This document shows positions 42,457 through 54,869 of a stretch of DNA of 64,000 bases, piece after piece. The DNA is from Galeopsis tetrahit. Lineage: Eukaryota > Streptophyta > Magnoliopsida > Lamiales > Lamiaceae. Below the pieces are notes generated by a model, which was not told the DNA's origin, searched no databases, and worked only from the letters and a program-made list of their open reading frames with translations. The stretch is from positions 40,153,232 through 40,217,231 of the forward strand of contig OY776131.1 in assembly GCA_963675135.1 (NCBI GenBank). The letters are read 5' to 3'. Position numbers and translations under genes: made by a program. How positions within the stretch are numbered: the stretch's first letter is position 1; the number at the start of each line of letters is the position of its first letter.

Positions 42457-42733
42457 CATACGGCTTTTATATATACTGTGTTTATGAAGGGCATTAGCGA
42501 GAGCTCACTAGTCCTCATTATATTTTAATGACGTGTCATAGTTTAGCGAGGCCCCACCCTCACCAAATACCAAAACCTCACCTCGATATTTGAGGACCAA
42601 TTTCACTGTCCACTCGAGGGGACCTTATTTAAAGATAGAGCAAAGCTCTATATACCTCTTAAGTTTACACCTTATAAGGGCTTTCGAACCTGAGATCTAG
42701 AAATCAACACACTCCTAAATCTCAAGTTTACAC
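42457..42733. other. Spacer
   Basis: No gene of 60 codons or more. Contains a gcgag/ctcgagg-rich stretch similar to the subterminal motifs of the adjoining CACTA-like MITE, so the original element may have been larger. Confidence 0.3.
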
Positions 42734-42977
42734 CACTACACCAAAATCTCATTCCCTTCTTATTTAAATTCCCTCGCCAATTAGCGATGGATTTTAAAAG
42801 CCCTCGTTATAAATTAACGAGGGTTTTCAAAATCCCTCGACAAATTAGCGAGGGTTTTCAAATCCCTCGCAAATTCACTCACCATTTATTACTCTCGTTA
42901 AATCCCTCCTATTTAGTGAGGGATTAGGCACCGTTGTTAATATTAATTTCTAGTCATTCCAGATTTTTTTTGTAGTG
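42734..42977. mobile_element. CACTA-like MITE
   Basis: The 244-base element begins cactacaccaaaatct and ends agattttttttgtagtg, imperfect inverted ends of the CACTA type. Inside, ccctcg and cgaggg alternate on both strands (for example ttaacgagggttttc and aatccctcgacaaatta), like subterminal binding sites. The flanking triplets cac and aac agree at two of three positions. Confidence 0.7.
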
Positions 42978-43975
42978 AACAAAATAAACGTTGAAGTGAA
43001 GAAAGTGTATGGTTTAAACAAAGAGCGTGGAAAATTATGTGCGTTGACCACCTTTTGACTCCGGACTACTGTTTCCAACTATATATGAACGAGAGAGAAA
43101 AGAGGAATATACGTGAGTGACAGTTTTTACAATCGTAAATTCAAAGGTCAGATTTATGACGATTTTTTTCGTAAATTTCACCTAAACCACTTTGTTTCCT
43201 TCACCGGTTGAAATTCGACGCAAATACCATAATTTTTTTGATGAATTTGTTTTCCATTGCCAATTCGGTTGACTGATGAAACAATTTGAGACAAATTACT
43301 AACGGTAATAAATTCACCGTTATTAATTTCAGTATTTTTTTGGTAGTGTATAAAACATCACTTATCAACTTTGTATCCTAAGCCTCTCAAAGAAATATCA
43401 ATTGATTGAACTTTAAAATTTTGCTCAAACTCATTTTTGGGTTCATAAATATATATTTATTCTATTTAAATAGTTAACTTTTGAATAATTTTTTTTCTTT
43501 ATTAACAAGATTGAGTATGTACCAACAATATTCTTTACTCGTTATTTCACATATATTTTTTATAATTAAATTATAATTTTTTTAAAAACATGTATAAAAA
43601 AAAGTGAGCAAAATTTTACGTGAAAGTATATTTTACCCCGACGGAAAATTCTACACGGGGCATCTTAGATTCTTAATTTGAAGTACTATTAGAATTGAAT
43701 TTGATAAAAATCTACTTTTGCTAATTAGTAATCACGAAAAGTTCTACACCATATTATTTTCTCTTTTATTTTTTGTTATTTAAAGTTTCTCCCCATCGAA
43801 TATATTTTTCTTTCTCCTACAAATTATAATATTAGACTGAAACACATAAAACTTAAAAATAAATAAGAAAATACAAAAGACATGCATTGAAAATTGGTAG
43901 AGTTATGAACTGATATACTGTTGCCTAGTAAACTCTTTTACTTGAAAATTCCTTTCATGATTTTTTTACCGTGAG
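42978..43975. other. AT-rich spacer with possible CACTA end
   Basis: No gene. At about 43330-43350 the sequence attttttttggtagtg-like (tatttttttggtagtg) looks like another CACTA terminus without a partner. The rest is low-complexity. Confidence 0.35.
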
Positions 43976-44387
43976 GTAGGTGATTTGTGTGAAAAATGCT
44001 TGAAATCTATGTATTTAATTCGTATAGATTTATAGGATTTTATGCATTATTTACACTAATTTAATTAATTACACTTGATTTGAAGAAAAGTTGTGGTTTA
44101 CTATTTTTATAGAAAAATGAAGATTTTTGAAACAAAGCGTACCTTAAAATTTTATGAAATAAATTAAAGGAGTGATGCGAGATTATAATCAAAACAAGAA
44201 AATATTGAAAATTAAAAGGGCGCGGCTAAATGCACACAAGGATCCTATGAGGATACCCACGCGATGAGGACACACACAAAACGGATGAGGACACCCACGT
44301 GGAAATCTAAAAAATAACCTTCTCATTTTAAACCCTAATTAAATTATTTATCTTCCTCCATTTCTCACATTTTCACACACAAAAGGG

Positions 44388-44709
44388 GTGCACCCACCTC
44401 CCCTCCCTCCCAATCGGCGCCGCCGTCCACCACCCCTCCCTCCCCATTTCCGCCTCCTTCCTTTCCCTCCCACGAGCGGCGCCGTCACCCCCTCCCCTCC
44501 TCTCTCCCAACGTCGCTGCGGCGCAGCTCCGCCTCACTCCCCACGTTGCCGCCCTACAGATCGGAAAAACGCGTGGCTGTCCCCTCTCCTGTTACTCGCC
44601 GCCCACTTTCTCCTTCGAACGTCTTCGCCGCTGGAGAAGGGCGAATCCTACGCCGCCGCCCCTGCCCTCGTCCGCCACCGCCCCTGCCCTCGCCGCCGCC
44701 CGTTTCAAG
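44388..44709 (+). other. Captured exon-like block in the first Pack-MULE
   Basis: An ATG at 44388 opens a P/R/S-rich frame (MHPPPLPPNRRRRPPPLPP) up to caag/gtaggt at 44709/44710. The frame reads on to 44867 if unspliced. I cannot name the parent gene, and the low-complexity N-terminus may be a leader rather than protein. Sense relative to the element is plus. Confidence 0.4.
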
Positions 44710-44769
44710 GTAGGTTTTTGAAAGTTTTTTTAAAATTTAGGAATTGTAGGAAAATTAGGGTTTTTAGAA

Positions 44770-45100
44770 GTTCGGGAATTATTTTCGAACATATTGAGTT
44801 TGTTTTGGAAAAAATTTCGAACAATCTGTGTTTGTTTTGGAAAAAAATTCGAACAGTTTGTTTTTGAAAAAATTTCGAACATCTTGTTCGATTTTTTTTT
44901 TCGGACAAATTTAAGTTGTTTTGAATATTTTTTCAAACATATTGAGTTTGTTCATTAAAAAAATTCGAACAACATGAGTTTGTTGGGTAAAAATTTTCGA
45001 ACAAGATGTCCGATTTTTTTTCAGACAAATGAAAGTTGTTTATGAATTTTTTTCGAACACATTGAGTTTGTTGGGTAAAAAATTTCGAACATCTTAAGAT
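44770..45100 (+). repeat. Diverged tandem repeats with ttcgaaca motif
   Basis: Units of about 35-50 bases contain ttcgaaca, then ttgagtttgtt or similar, then a T or A run. About eight recognisable units. They lie downstream of the exon-like block inside the MULE and are not an array of identical spacers, so not CRISPR. Confidence 0.65.
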
Positions 45101-45534
45101 TTTTTTTATTATTTTGGTTGATTTTTTGTGTTTTTTGAGTTTTTTTTTTTTTTTTTATGTTGAAGAATGGTGTTTGTTTTGATGGTGGTGGAGGAGATGA
45201 TTTTGTCGTGAAATAGAAGCGGTGGATGAACTTATCCGTCCTTTTTTTTTAAAAGAAAGTGCAGAAGGGGTACAAACGTTATTTCACATACCATTTGTGA
45301 TAAAAAAAAAATTCGATGGGTGTCCTCATAGGATCCTTGTGCATTTCGCCCAAATTAAAATTATCTAGGCTTTGCAATTAATTTTTATGGCCCATTTAAT
45401 TAAATTATTTTGAGCCCATTTAATTAAATTATTTTGAGCCCAAGTAATTAAATTGTTTGAGCCAAGTAGTCAGCCATTTAATTCAGTAATTTTTCGAGAA
45501 GCTGGGCCTTGAGGGAGATTGCAATTAAGGCGCA

Positions 45535-46503
45535 GGCTACATACCCTCCAGCTTTGTATTCCATTCTATCCCTTTATTAATTTAATATTAGTGTAAAATA
45601 GCTAATATGCCCTTTTAATAAAACATTCATAGGCAGATACACCTCCCTTTGCAGCATCCGCCACCCACGGCCGTCGTCGCCTCCAACATCCATCGCCACC
45701 TCCGAAGACACCACCGATGCCCAAACATCCGAACATTTTTAAAAAAATATATAAATCTTAAAAAAAAGACATTTTTTTCGACGAATCAGTGTCGAACGAC
45801 ACTGGTTTATCGACCATAGAGTATATTTTTTACTATAGTTTGTCGACGAAAAACACTCTCTTCGACAACATTTTTTATCGAAAGAATTTTTTTTTAAAAA
45901 AATCAACACGAAATTTTCGACCATAAACATGTTGTCGGCCACCATGGTTATGGTCGACAATTTCATGTCGAAAATAAAAAATACATACCTGTAAGTTTTG
46001 AAGAAACGAGGAAAAGGGCGGAGGGTTGAGGCGGCCGCGACGTTGGGGATTAGGCGACAGACTTGAGGTGGGGGCGGAGGTCCGTGGTGTAGAGAGCAGG
46101 AAAAAAAAAGAGGTGCAGGGGAGGCCGGCCGCGTTGGGGAGGAAGAGGGGAAGGTTGGTCGCGTGGGGGGAGGGAGGGGGAGGCCGGCCGTCGGTGGGGC
46201 ATAGGGGCCGGGAGGGAGAGGGGAAGGCCGACCGTGGGTGGGCGGCGTGAGGGTGGCGCGGCGGGCGACTGGCTGGTGGCATTGCGGCAGCGAGTAGGAA
46301 AGGTGGGAGGAGTTTTTGGGTTTGAAGTAGTGATTGAGAAATAGAATTATGATTTTAAATGGGGAGAGTGTATATATAATTTGAATTAAATGTATAAAAG
46401 AGCAAATTAGGTATTTAGTGAGGAAGTACATCTAATGTAGGCCATTTTAGGGGGTACGAAAATCGTGGAGGTATATTTAACAAGGTTGGAGGGGTATATA
46501 GCC
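45535..46503. mobile_element. Second Mutator-like (Pack-MULE type) element
   Basis: The ends ggctacataccctcc...ttgt and acaaggttggaggggtatatagcc are inverted copies over about 24 bases. The interior has a GC-rich block on the minus strand and AT-rich, ttcgaca/gtcgac-rich sequence, the same plan as the first element. No clean 9-bp duplication was found, so the superfamily is inferred from end type and architecture. Confidence 0.6.
45989..46290 (-). other. Captured exon-like block in the second Pack-MULE
   Basis: On the minus strand a GC-rich, P-rich frame (MPPASRPPRHPHAAHPRSAF from 46282) runs to an aag/gtatgt-like donor at about 45988. The parent gene is not recognisable. Related gtcgac-rich sequence follows in the intron-like part (45750-45985). 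Confidence 0.35.
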
Positions 46504-46850
46504 AAATCCTTTAATGAGACTTAAAACCATTTTAATCCATTCCAGTTGGGCCCACATTGAAAATAATGGTTGAGCTCATTCCTTCCTTACATTACAAAGA
46601 GGGACAATCATTAGCAACAAAAAAAAAAAAAAAAAAACCGTCGTGAGAATTGGCGCAGAAACAGAAATAACTCATGGGAAACCCCTACTCCAAATAGTTT
46701 AGCTTTTAATTTTCTTTAATATAATAGATAGGTTTTAATTGGGTATTTCATTTTATTGTTAATTTGTTTGAAAGATTCAATACAAGATATTTTGGTGATA
46801 CTTTTCTTTATTTGAATGCTTTGTTGTTTATCTTTTATGAATTTGATTTC

Positions 46851-48926
46851 TTTTTTTTTTAATCAGTAAAGTGTAATTTTTATTTCACAACTATTCCAGC
46901 TACAAGATGTATCTAGAATCAGGAAGTACAATGTTCAAATATGCATATCAAAGCATTACAGACCTTATCAAAAAAATTGGCATATCAGCACCATGATTCT
47001 TTCCAAAAATTTGGTCTTGATTTCTTCGATCACATTTTCCACGTCACAATTCAAGTTCTTAAATATTACCGTGTTCCTCCATTTCCACACCACCCACACA
47101 ATACACACCCACATACAGATTGTAAATTATGCTCCTCTCTTACCATTTAGTAGGCCAATGTGATGTAAAAAATGGTATGCTGCCCTATTTATCCATTTAT
47201 GACACTTGAACAACACCAGATTCTCGTTATATTCATGCACTCGAACAACACATGATTTGTCGTCTCCACCTCCAATCCACATAGAACACATTTTGTATCT
47301 GCATTGCTGCATAAAATTTGTCTCCGTAACTGATTGGCCCGGGTCGGCAGCCTGTCCAACATAACTCTCCATGCGTTGACCGAGGCTTTAATGGGCGCAT
47401 GCTTGCTCCAAATCAGCTCGAACTCCTTCCCACCTCTACTCTCGTCCAAATCTGCAGCCATGGTTATTGTTGTTATCTCTTCATACATTCGTTTGGTATT
47501 AAATATGCCATTTGTTGACGCCTTCCATTTCCATCTGTCCCTCTTGTATTTCTGCAAATTAACCCCGTTAATTAACGAAATAAGTTGATCTTGCATCTCT
47601 CGTTCTCGAGTAGACAACACTCGACTCCACCTCCATTGCCATTCTACCAACCCCCCGTCCAGCGACACATATTCCCAACCTTCTCTTCCTTATCCAAACA
47701 TAAATGATACAGTGAAGGAAAGGAATCCTTAAGCGCTACCCTATCAGCCCATGATTCTTTCCAAAAATATGTTTGAGCCCCATTTCCAGTAACTCTCTCC
47801 ATCTTATCCCACGACCACCTCCCTTTCTCACCACACCCACTTCCCACCACATCTTTCCACCACCCCGACCATTGTGTTCATCGTCCCCCCACTTGACAAC
47901 CCCTAGCCCCCAAAACCAGACTCCCATGCAAGTACGACACTATTCTAGTCCACAAACTGTCGCGCTCCGTAAACCTGCGCCACAACCACTTCCCAATTAA
48001 GACCTTATTAAATAGGCCTATATCCCTAACACCCAAACCTCCCTTGCTCCTCGGTATTTAACCCATGCGACTTTCCTAGTATTTTCAACCCCTCCACCCC
48101 ACAGAAACTTGCGTTGTAAAGAGATTAATTACCTCAATATTTTTTTGGGTAACGAGTAGAAGGATATATGATAGATTGGAATCGCTGTCATAACTGCCTT
48201 CAAAAGAGTGATTCTCCCGCCAAACAATATTTTTTTGTTGCTCCAGGACTGCAGCCTCTTCTTCATTTTCAACACTACATGCGACCACTCTGCGCGCTAC
48301 TGATTTATGATTGGCTCCCACCCTGATCCCCAGATAAGAGAATGGTACACTGTCAATTTCACAACCTAAGATGCTTGCCATGGAGACGAGTCTCTCGTTT
48401 TCCACATTTATCCCAATTAGACTACTTTTATCATAATTTACCTTCAAACCGGAGAGAAGTTCAAATTTTTTAAAGATGTTTCTCATGGCCCGAGCGTTAT
48501 CCGTTGTAGCCGAGCCCATAAGTATTGTGTTGTCTGCATACTGTAGATGCGAGACTCTGATTTTATCCATGCCCACCTCTGCAGCCTCAAAAAAGCCCCT
48601 TTATGTTGCAGAATTTATAAGAATGCCTAGTCCTTCGGCCGCAATCAAATATAAGAATGGTGATAGTGGGTTACCCTGTCTCAACCCTCGTTCCAGCTTA
48701 AATTCACCCGACGGGCTTCCGTTGACTAACACGGATGGCGTAGCTGTGGAGAAACATTCTCTCATCCATTTCCTCCATGTTTTACTAGAGTTGAAATTCT
48801 CCAGCATGGAGTCTAAGAATAGTCTCTCCAATTTTTTCTTATTAGCTTCTGCAATTGCCTCATTCAATATCACCACCCCGTCATGTATCTGTCTCTTCCC
48901 CACAAAGGCACTTTGATTATCTGCGA
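46851..48926 (-). mobile_element. 5'-truncated L1-type LINE (LINE-1 of this window)
   Basis: The 3' end is a T run at 46851-46860 (poly-A on the minus strand). The other end stops abruptly inside the reverse transcriptase at about 48926, typical of 5' truncation. A target duplication was not found. Confidence 0.8.
47127..48926 (-). pseudogene. LINE ORF2 remnant: reverse transcriptase C-terminal half and zf-RVT
   Basis: Reading down the minus strand: QSAFVGKRQIHDGVVI (RT finger), GLRQGNPLSPFLYLIAAEGL, then YADNT where active RTs have YADD, and LSGLKVNYDKSSLIG. Next comes a degraded thumb region and a zf-RVT zinc domain with HAPIKASVNAWRVMLDRLPT and CVLCGLEVETTNHVLFEC. Several phase changes (48600, 48085, 47650, 47190) show decay. 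The change of the second aspartate to N would by itself abolish polymerase activity. Closest in this window to the LINE at 60697-64000. Confidence 0.85.
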
Positions 48927-49450
48927 TGGTGTTGGTTTCATTTATTAATTTAGTTATTAGCTAGATTTATTGTGTTTGGGTGTTTGATTTATGTGGAATT
49001 TTGATATTTAGTTTGATTTTAATTGTTTAATTCAATTGGAAGGTGGGTAGGTTAGGTTATTGGATATTAAATGATCATTTACTTGAATTCAATTATTAGG
49101 TTGTATGTTAAAGCATAATTAGTGCAGCGAGAGTTGGTTATTCGTCTTAGATCGTATAATCGAGAGTTGGGTTCGTGTGAATAGAGTTTATATTTGGTTA
49201 TCACAACGAGAGTCGAGTAATTCCATTAGAACCTCTTTAATAGACACTAATTATTTGAATGAGAGTTTTGGTGATTAGTGAGGAGAATTTAGGAGTTTAG
49301 TTTTTAGTATTCAAGTGGATAAACATAATTAGGGATTATATTGGAATAGATTAGGTAGAACCCCTTAATTGTGTGATTACCCGAGTAAGAACAATTTTAT
49401 ACGTCCTCGCGATCTTAGGTGTTTTTTTTAGGTTTATGTCTTAGTGATCG

Positions 49451-51260
49451 CTCTTACCACACACCACCTACTACATTAAACGTCAAAATTAAATTTTAAT
49501 CGATTTTCACGTAATGAAGAACACTAGAACACTCTCACTCACATTTGATCTTTGATTACTATTTCACTTGCTCTTCTTAATCATTAGTTTTTATTTGTTT
49601 GAATATGCATTTAGTTTTATCGCACATTCCATGTTTCATCATTATAATTACGTGTCAACACATAACACTAATGTTTCAATAGTTAACTAGTCCTGTGGTT
49701 TGGTAATTTAACCGGGCACTTATCTACAACTACAAGGAACCTCTTACACTTGAGAGACGAGTTTTTAGAAAATACATGTCAGCAGATGATTCACCTTGTC
49801 TTACTATAATCGTTCAATTAAAAGTTGACAATCCATTTAACTTTGTCATGAGCAATTTCACTTCGCCATTAGATAAAATATTTAATTTTTAGAAAAAAAT
49901 ATAAAATTATCGAAATGTCCTTATAATTTTTTTTTTTTTAAATTCAGTCGTTCTTTCCCTAGTCAGATTGGGCCGCATATTTCGAGGTTCAATACAATCA
50001 GGTTGGGTCCGAATGAAAGCTCAAGTGGCTCGAGCCCAAGAGAAATGTGCACCCCAACGGGCTATGAGCTACAATCTGACCTATTTGACAACGCTAGGTA
50101 TATATGTCATTTTATAATTATTATTTTTTATTTTAAATTAAAAGGATATATGGTAACTTTTTATTTGTTAATTTAATTTATTAGTAGGATAATTCAGTGT
50201 CATTGCATTTTGCATAGAGAAAATGCACTAATGCGAAGTGCAATCATATAAATGAAAATTCATATGTTGAATCAACGATCCAATGATATTTGAAGTATTG
50301 TTTGTTATAAGACAAACTTCAGTCTGTCTTACGTTAGAAAGACCCTTCTTTCATCTTAAACTTGACTTAAACAAAGATATTGAAGAGAACTTAGATGTGT
50401 TTACTAAGTTGATACAAGATATATATTAATTTGACTGATGATAACTATATTGATGAATACTATATTCTAATGTTTTAGTGACATATCCATAATTTTGGAT
50501 TTGGAGGTTTGAAAGAATATAAACCATTTATTACTATGAACACTTAAAGTTATAGAATTCGATACAAAGTGAATAAAAAAATACATAACATGCAAATTAA
50601 ATAATAAATACAAAATTAGGTTCGTATCATCCACACTTTTTGAAGTTTATCTTAAACATACGACATTTCAAATAATATTCTTTTACATATTGGTTGGTCA
50701 TTTCAAAAAAAATTAGATGTATCGTTCGTCATTTTCTAATTGATTTGATAGTTAATTATAATAAATTTCAATTGTTGTGATTAACTATAAACAAAATCCA
50801 CCACTGAAACAAGAATCCATTAATAATTTTATCTCAATTAATTGTGTTAAAAAAACTCAATTAATTAATTTAACATATATATAGCAATAATAATATACAT
50901 AAACCCTATTTTTTAAATTAATGGTTGGGCTAGAAGAATTGTGTTGAGTCCAATTTTTTTATTATTAATAAATATATAATGTTTTTCTTACACTAAAATG
51001 AACTACAATATTTTTTACATATATTAGTAGGGAAATTTCAATTTGGGGTAACCGTATACCCCTGTTATGTTGTATTATTGGGAATGTCATACTTAACTTG
51101 TATAAGAAGTCAAATTTAAAATAAAATGTGAGTGATAGTCCATCAGGTGAAGTTATGCATGTTGGGATTGGTAAAAAGAAAAATAATGATGATGAGTTCT
51201 TAATGTTTCTAAAATAAGGGATGGTGTATTAAAATTGAACCAAACAAGTGAAGGTTGTTG
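49451..51260. other. AT-rich spacer
   Basis: No gene or element recognised. A slightly less AT-rich patch at 49950-50095 has no supportable ORF. Confidence 0.35.
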
Positions 51261-51278
51261 AGATTTGAATTGATAAAT
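51261..51278 (+). repeat. Left target-site duplication of LINE-2
   Basis: agatttgaattgataaat, identical to 60523-60540. An 18-bp perfect duplication next to a poly-A tail identifies target-primed reverse transcription. Confidence 0.9.
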
Positions 51279-51280
51279 CT

Positions 51281-54200
51281 CCTACAACAAAATACACTTT
51301 TCGTAACAAAAAAATTTGGTTACAAAAAATCATATTTTGGTTACAAAAACCTTTTGTAACGAAACATTTTGTTACAAAAGTTGGTCTTGTAAAACTCGTT
51401 GCAAAAAGTTCTTGTAACGAAAAAAATTCAATTTTGTTACGAATACAATTGTAACGACATGTTCTTAGTTACAAAAACCATAGTAGTGGTAACAAAAGTT
51501 TCGTTACAAATTATTGTTAAATTTATTCAAAATATCAATTTCGTTACAAATAAGTTGTTACATAAAATTATAGTACTAAAACATTGATTTTCTACTAATA
51601 TTTTGTAACATTTACTAGCTCATTACATTTCATGAATAAATAATTAATATGATAACTCATATGCTTTATTTACACATTATACGATACATACATAGAAACC
51701 TTATAAATAAAGAGCCATAATGCAATAATTTTATTTCAAGAAAATAATAATTCTCCAAATGAACTCAATCAACAATGTCAACATACCTAGGAAAAACAAC
51801 TATCAATGTCATTTGAAGTTGATTCAGAAACAAAAATATGTCTAAAAACATTCTAAACAATTAAAGAAAAAATGCATGTATTCGTACATTTCAATGTGTC
51901 TAATAATTTGCATAAAAAAATATCGAAGTCTTGATTAGTCTTCTTGTCTACGACCAAAGTGAAGTACCTTTATTTTCCTACAAAAGACACAACCAAAAAA
52001 TACCTTACAATTATAATACACAAATATAAGTTTACGGCATAGATAAAAAAATATTCAACTCTAAAAAAAGAAAAGAACAACCTCCTATTACTAAACACAA
52101 CCAATCAAAACTAAGAAGATTCAAGCATCTCAAACCACCTCTCATCAAGAGAAAAACAGAGCATCATACCATGTATGATAAGAATCACAGATCAACACTG
52201 GAACATAGGCACATAAAATCCTTTTAAGGGCAAGTCCCTTCTGACTTCAATAACCTTTATTTTTCTTTCTGTTTCGACAGCTATTGCACGGACAGAAAAT
52301 TTCAGCAGTGGACTCAATCAATAATAGGTTCAACAACTAAAATATACTTACTACTAAACCTATTTCTTTCACCCATCTAACTCTTATCCATAAGAGTAAC
52401 ATTTAATTAGAAAGAAATCAGTTATTATTAATATTAATTTAAATATATACACACAAAACACTTGACTAATATAAAGTTACATTTTGTAGTAAAGGTCGCT
52501 ATATATATTTCTATGTTCGTACGTGTTACATATTAGTTGGTCCTCGACTCCCTTTCAGATTCCTAAGTTTCTTCAATTTTAGTTTAATATTAATTAAATT
52601 CTCATAAGCACAAAAGATTCGCAACAATAATATATCCCAACATAAACTGAAGTCCTTTCCTCCAAGCTTGAGTTATTAAACAGAGCATAAGATCGTGAGA
52701 TAGGGATTAACTCTTATTGATTTCCCCAAAGCAAACTGAAAATTTCAGGTATCCAAAGTCAATCTGTTTTTTTTTTTTAGAGTAACAGAAATAAAGAAAA
52801 ATACATAGGCTATGGATAACAAAAAAAACAATTAATAAGTTGTTCAAGATAATATAAATTTTAAGAATAGCAGCTCAAAATTAAACCCAAAAGATGAAGA
52901 ATTAAGGTCACATTTTCTTTTACACCCAAATACATACTGTACATTCTATTTTTCCTGTTCTATTTCAGCTATTGTTTCAAATTTCAAGACCAACATTATT
53001 TGTAGTACGTATTGTTACAATTGCACATTAAAATAACCAATATTCAATTCAGTAGAATGTAGAAAATAATGATGTATATCATTTTAAAAAGCCCACATAA
53101 AAAATTCTTAATCTCCATTCTACAGAATATATGCATTGAAAAAAAATGATAGTATAAGCATATATATATAGTATATTTTCTTTTATATGCAGAGATTTAG
53201 AAAACGCTACCAAGATTTATATGTTTATTTCAAATCATGGATTTAACCTTTCATTTTTATTTTTCTCTTTTTAGTCAACTTTTCATCATTTCTGAGCTAG
53301 TCATAATTATGATAACAATGAGAAAGTTAGTATCTAGACATACCTTCGCGACGAAAACTTGACCAAGAAATTGAATGAAATTGACTCTATCCACTACCTA
53401 CCGCTAATTCACAAAAAAATTAATCACCCTGCCAATTGGAGCTCCAATTTTATAAAATCCTAGGCCCTTGGACGCAGAACAGAGTCAATTTTATTAAAAC
53501 AATATCTAATGATAGGATCAGTTCCAAAATTATACAAAATCAACAACTTCATAGCCCTGATACTTATCACATTTATATATTACACAAACAGCAATTCAAA
53601 CCCATAAATTAATAAGAAACTCAAATAACGTGGGGGTGGGTGTTAGCAAATTAGAGTCGAAAAAAATAGAAAATTAAGATAGAAGTTACCCGAGATTGCA
53701 ACAACGTGAGTCGTGAAAGCGTAATTGCACTGAGAATCGTCCGAAATCATAATTTTCTGGGATGGCTTCCAAACAGAGTGGGTCGTGGTAACGTGTATAG
53801 AATTGAAATCGGGCGTGTCTCTGGGGAAGGCTTTGTAACAGGGCACCGCCGGCAATGAGTGGGGCCGCCGAAAGAGAATATATGCCAATTGATCGGCACA
53901 ATGGCAGAAACGGGTGGGATTTAGGGTTGGGGATTTAGGTGGGAGGCGTAAGATTTGGGATTTTGGATTTGAGATTAGGTTTCCTGGCCTCTCGACTTAC
54001 CCGCCTTTCTCAAATAATTATTGGACTTGCCTGTATCTTTTTCTCAAAACCAATTCTGAAATTAGTTTTATTTATATTATAAATCTAAAATAATTAAAGA
54101 TTATCTTTAAAAAAATGAATGTATAAATAAAATAAGAAGTTATTTACTATTCGTAACAAACTTTTTGTTATTTCTAACGACGATTACTTATTGTTATTTA

Positions 54201-54314
54201 AAATATGACATTTTGTAACGAAAATAAAATTTAGTTACAATAAGTTAACTTTTTGTAACCATTTTAGTGTTGGTTACAAATAAGTTCGTTACAAGAAATG
54301 CATTTTGTTGTAGT
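51281..54314. mobile_element. CACTA-like DNA element, non-coding
   Basis: The ends ctacaacaaaatacactttt and aaatgcattttgttgtag are inverted copies for about 26 bases with few differences. Over the terminal 200-300 bases, gtaacgaaa, ttgttacaaa and cgttacaa recur many times on both strands, the subterminal repeat pattern of CACTA elements. The usual terminal CACTA bases are not perfect (tcctacaac on the left, gttgtagtt on the right), and no 3-bp duplication is evident. The 2.5 kb interior has no transposase. Confidence 0.7.
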
Positions 54315-54869
54315 TTAAACCTGGAAGATTTTCCTCTCCAATTGATTTCTCTCTCTACGAAATACAATTGTGAGTATCCCCTAAGAACTTTCTTGTGGAA
54401 AGTTTCTTTCTCCCAGCCCGAATCGGTTTTTGCCTGATTTTAACCCGGTATTGATGTGATTCATTGGAACTGGTGTTTTTTGCTCCTTTTAGCCCCCATA
54501 TCTTTTTTCGATTTGTGTTTTATTTGGGTAATCATTTGTTTACGCCTCGATTTCCTATACTTTGGCGTCTGGTTTGGTGAGCGTGAGGAGCACGCCTTTT
54601 TGCATTGGCAGTGTTTGTTTAGGGCTCCGATTTTGCATTTTCGATTTTGGAAGTTGTCTATGGCAATTGGTGGATTTTCAAAAGGCGCTTTATCTCATTG
54701 GATTTTCTCTGCCAGCAATAATCCACCTTTCTCTCTCCGCACGCTGGTTTCACAAATCAAGGTTCCCTCACTGGTGGTTTTGCGCCTATTTAAGCCCTCC
54801 AACATCATTAAGTTGATGCACAATTCTCATTTCCTCTCACACTTTACAAACGTTTTAGCTTCTATCACC

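Larger units (their letters stand above)
44218..45351 (+). mobile_element. Mutator-like (Pack-MULE type) element
   Basis: A perfect 9-bp duplication aaattaaaa is at 44209-44217 and 45352-45360, diagnostic for Mutator. The inverted ends gggcg...aaatgcac and caaggatcctatgagga match over about 30 bases with one small insertion. The interior starts AT-rich with a TATA-poor leader, then a very GC-rich coding-like block (44388-44709) ending in a splice-donor-like caag/gtaggt, then AT-rich repeats. There is no transposase, so it is non-autonomous. The GC block contrasts strongly with the surroundings, as in captured gene fragments. Confidence 0.85.
43976..49450 (+). repeat. Dispersed repeat B, same family as A, with nested insertions
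   Basis: The first 230 bases align with the minus strand of repeat A (for example ttataggatttt, gcattatttacac and ggagtgat). Beyond the nested MULE-like and LINE elements, features such as gcgagagttgg at about 49126 match the later part of A. The end point is uncertain. No ORF of its own. Confidence 0.4.

Noticed and set aside
44770..45100. CRISPR-like array
   Set aside because: Units are diverged, spacers are not unique, and the context is a plant transposon.
46026..46250. GC-rich 74-codon ORF on the plus strand
   Set aside because: Antisense to the exon-like block of the second MULE-like element; R/G-rich composition is a by-product of the GC content.
49451..51260. Possible host gene in the long spacer
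   Set aside because: No ORF of useful length, no splice-site pattern or coding bias on either strand.
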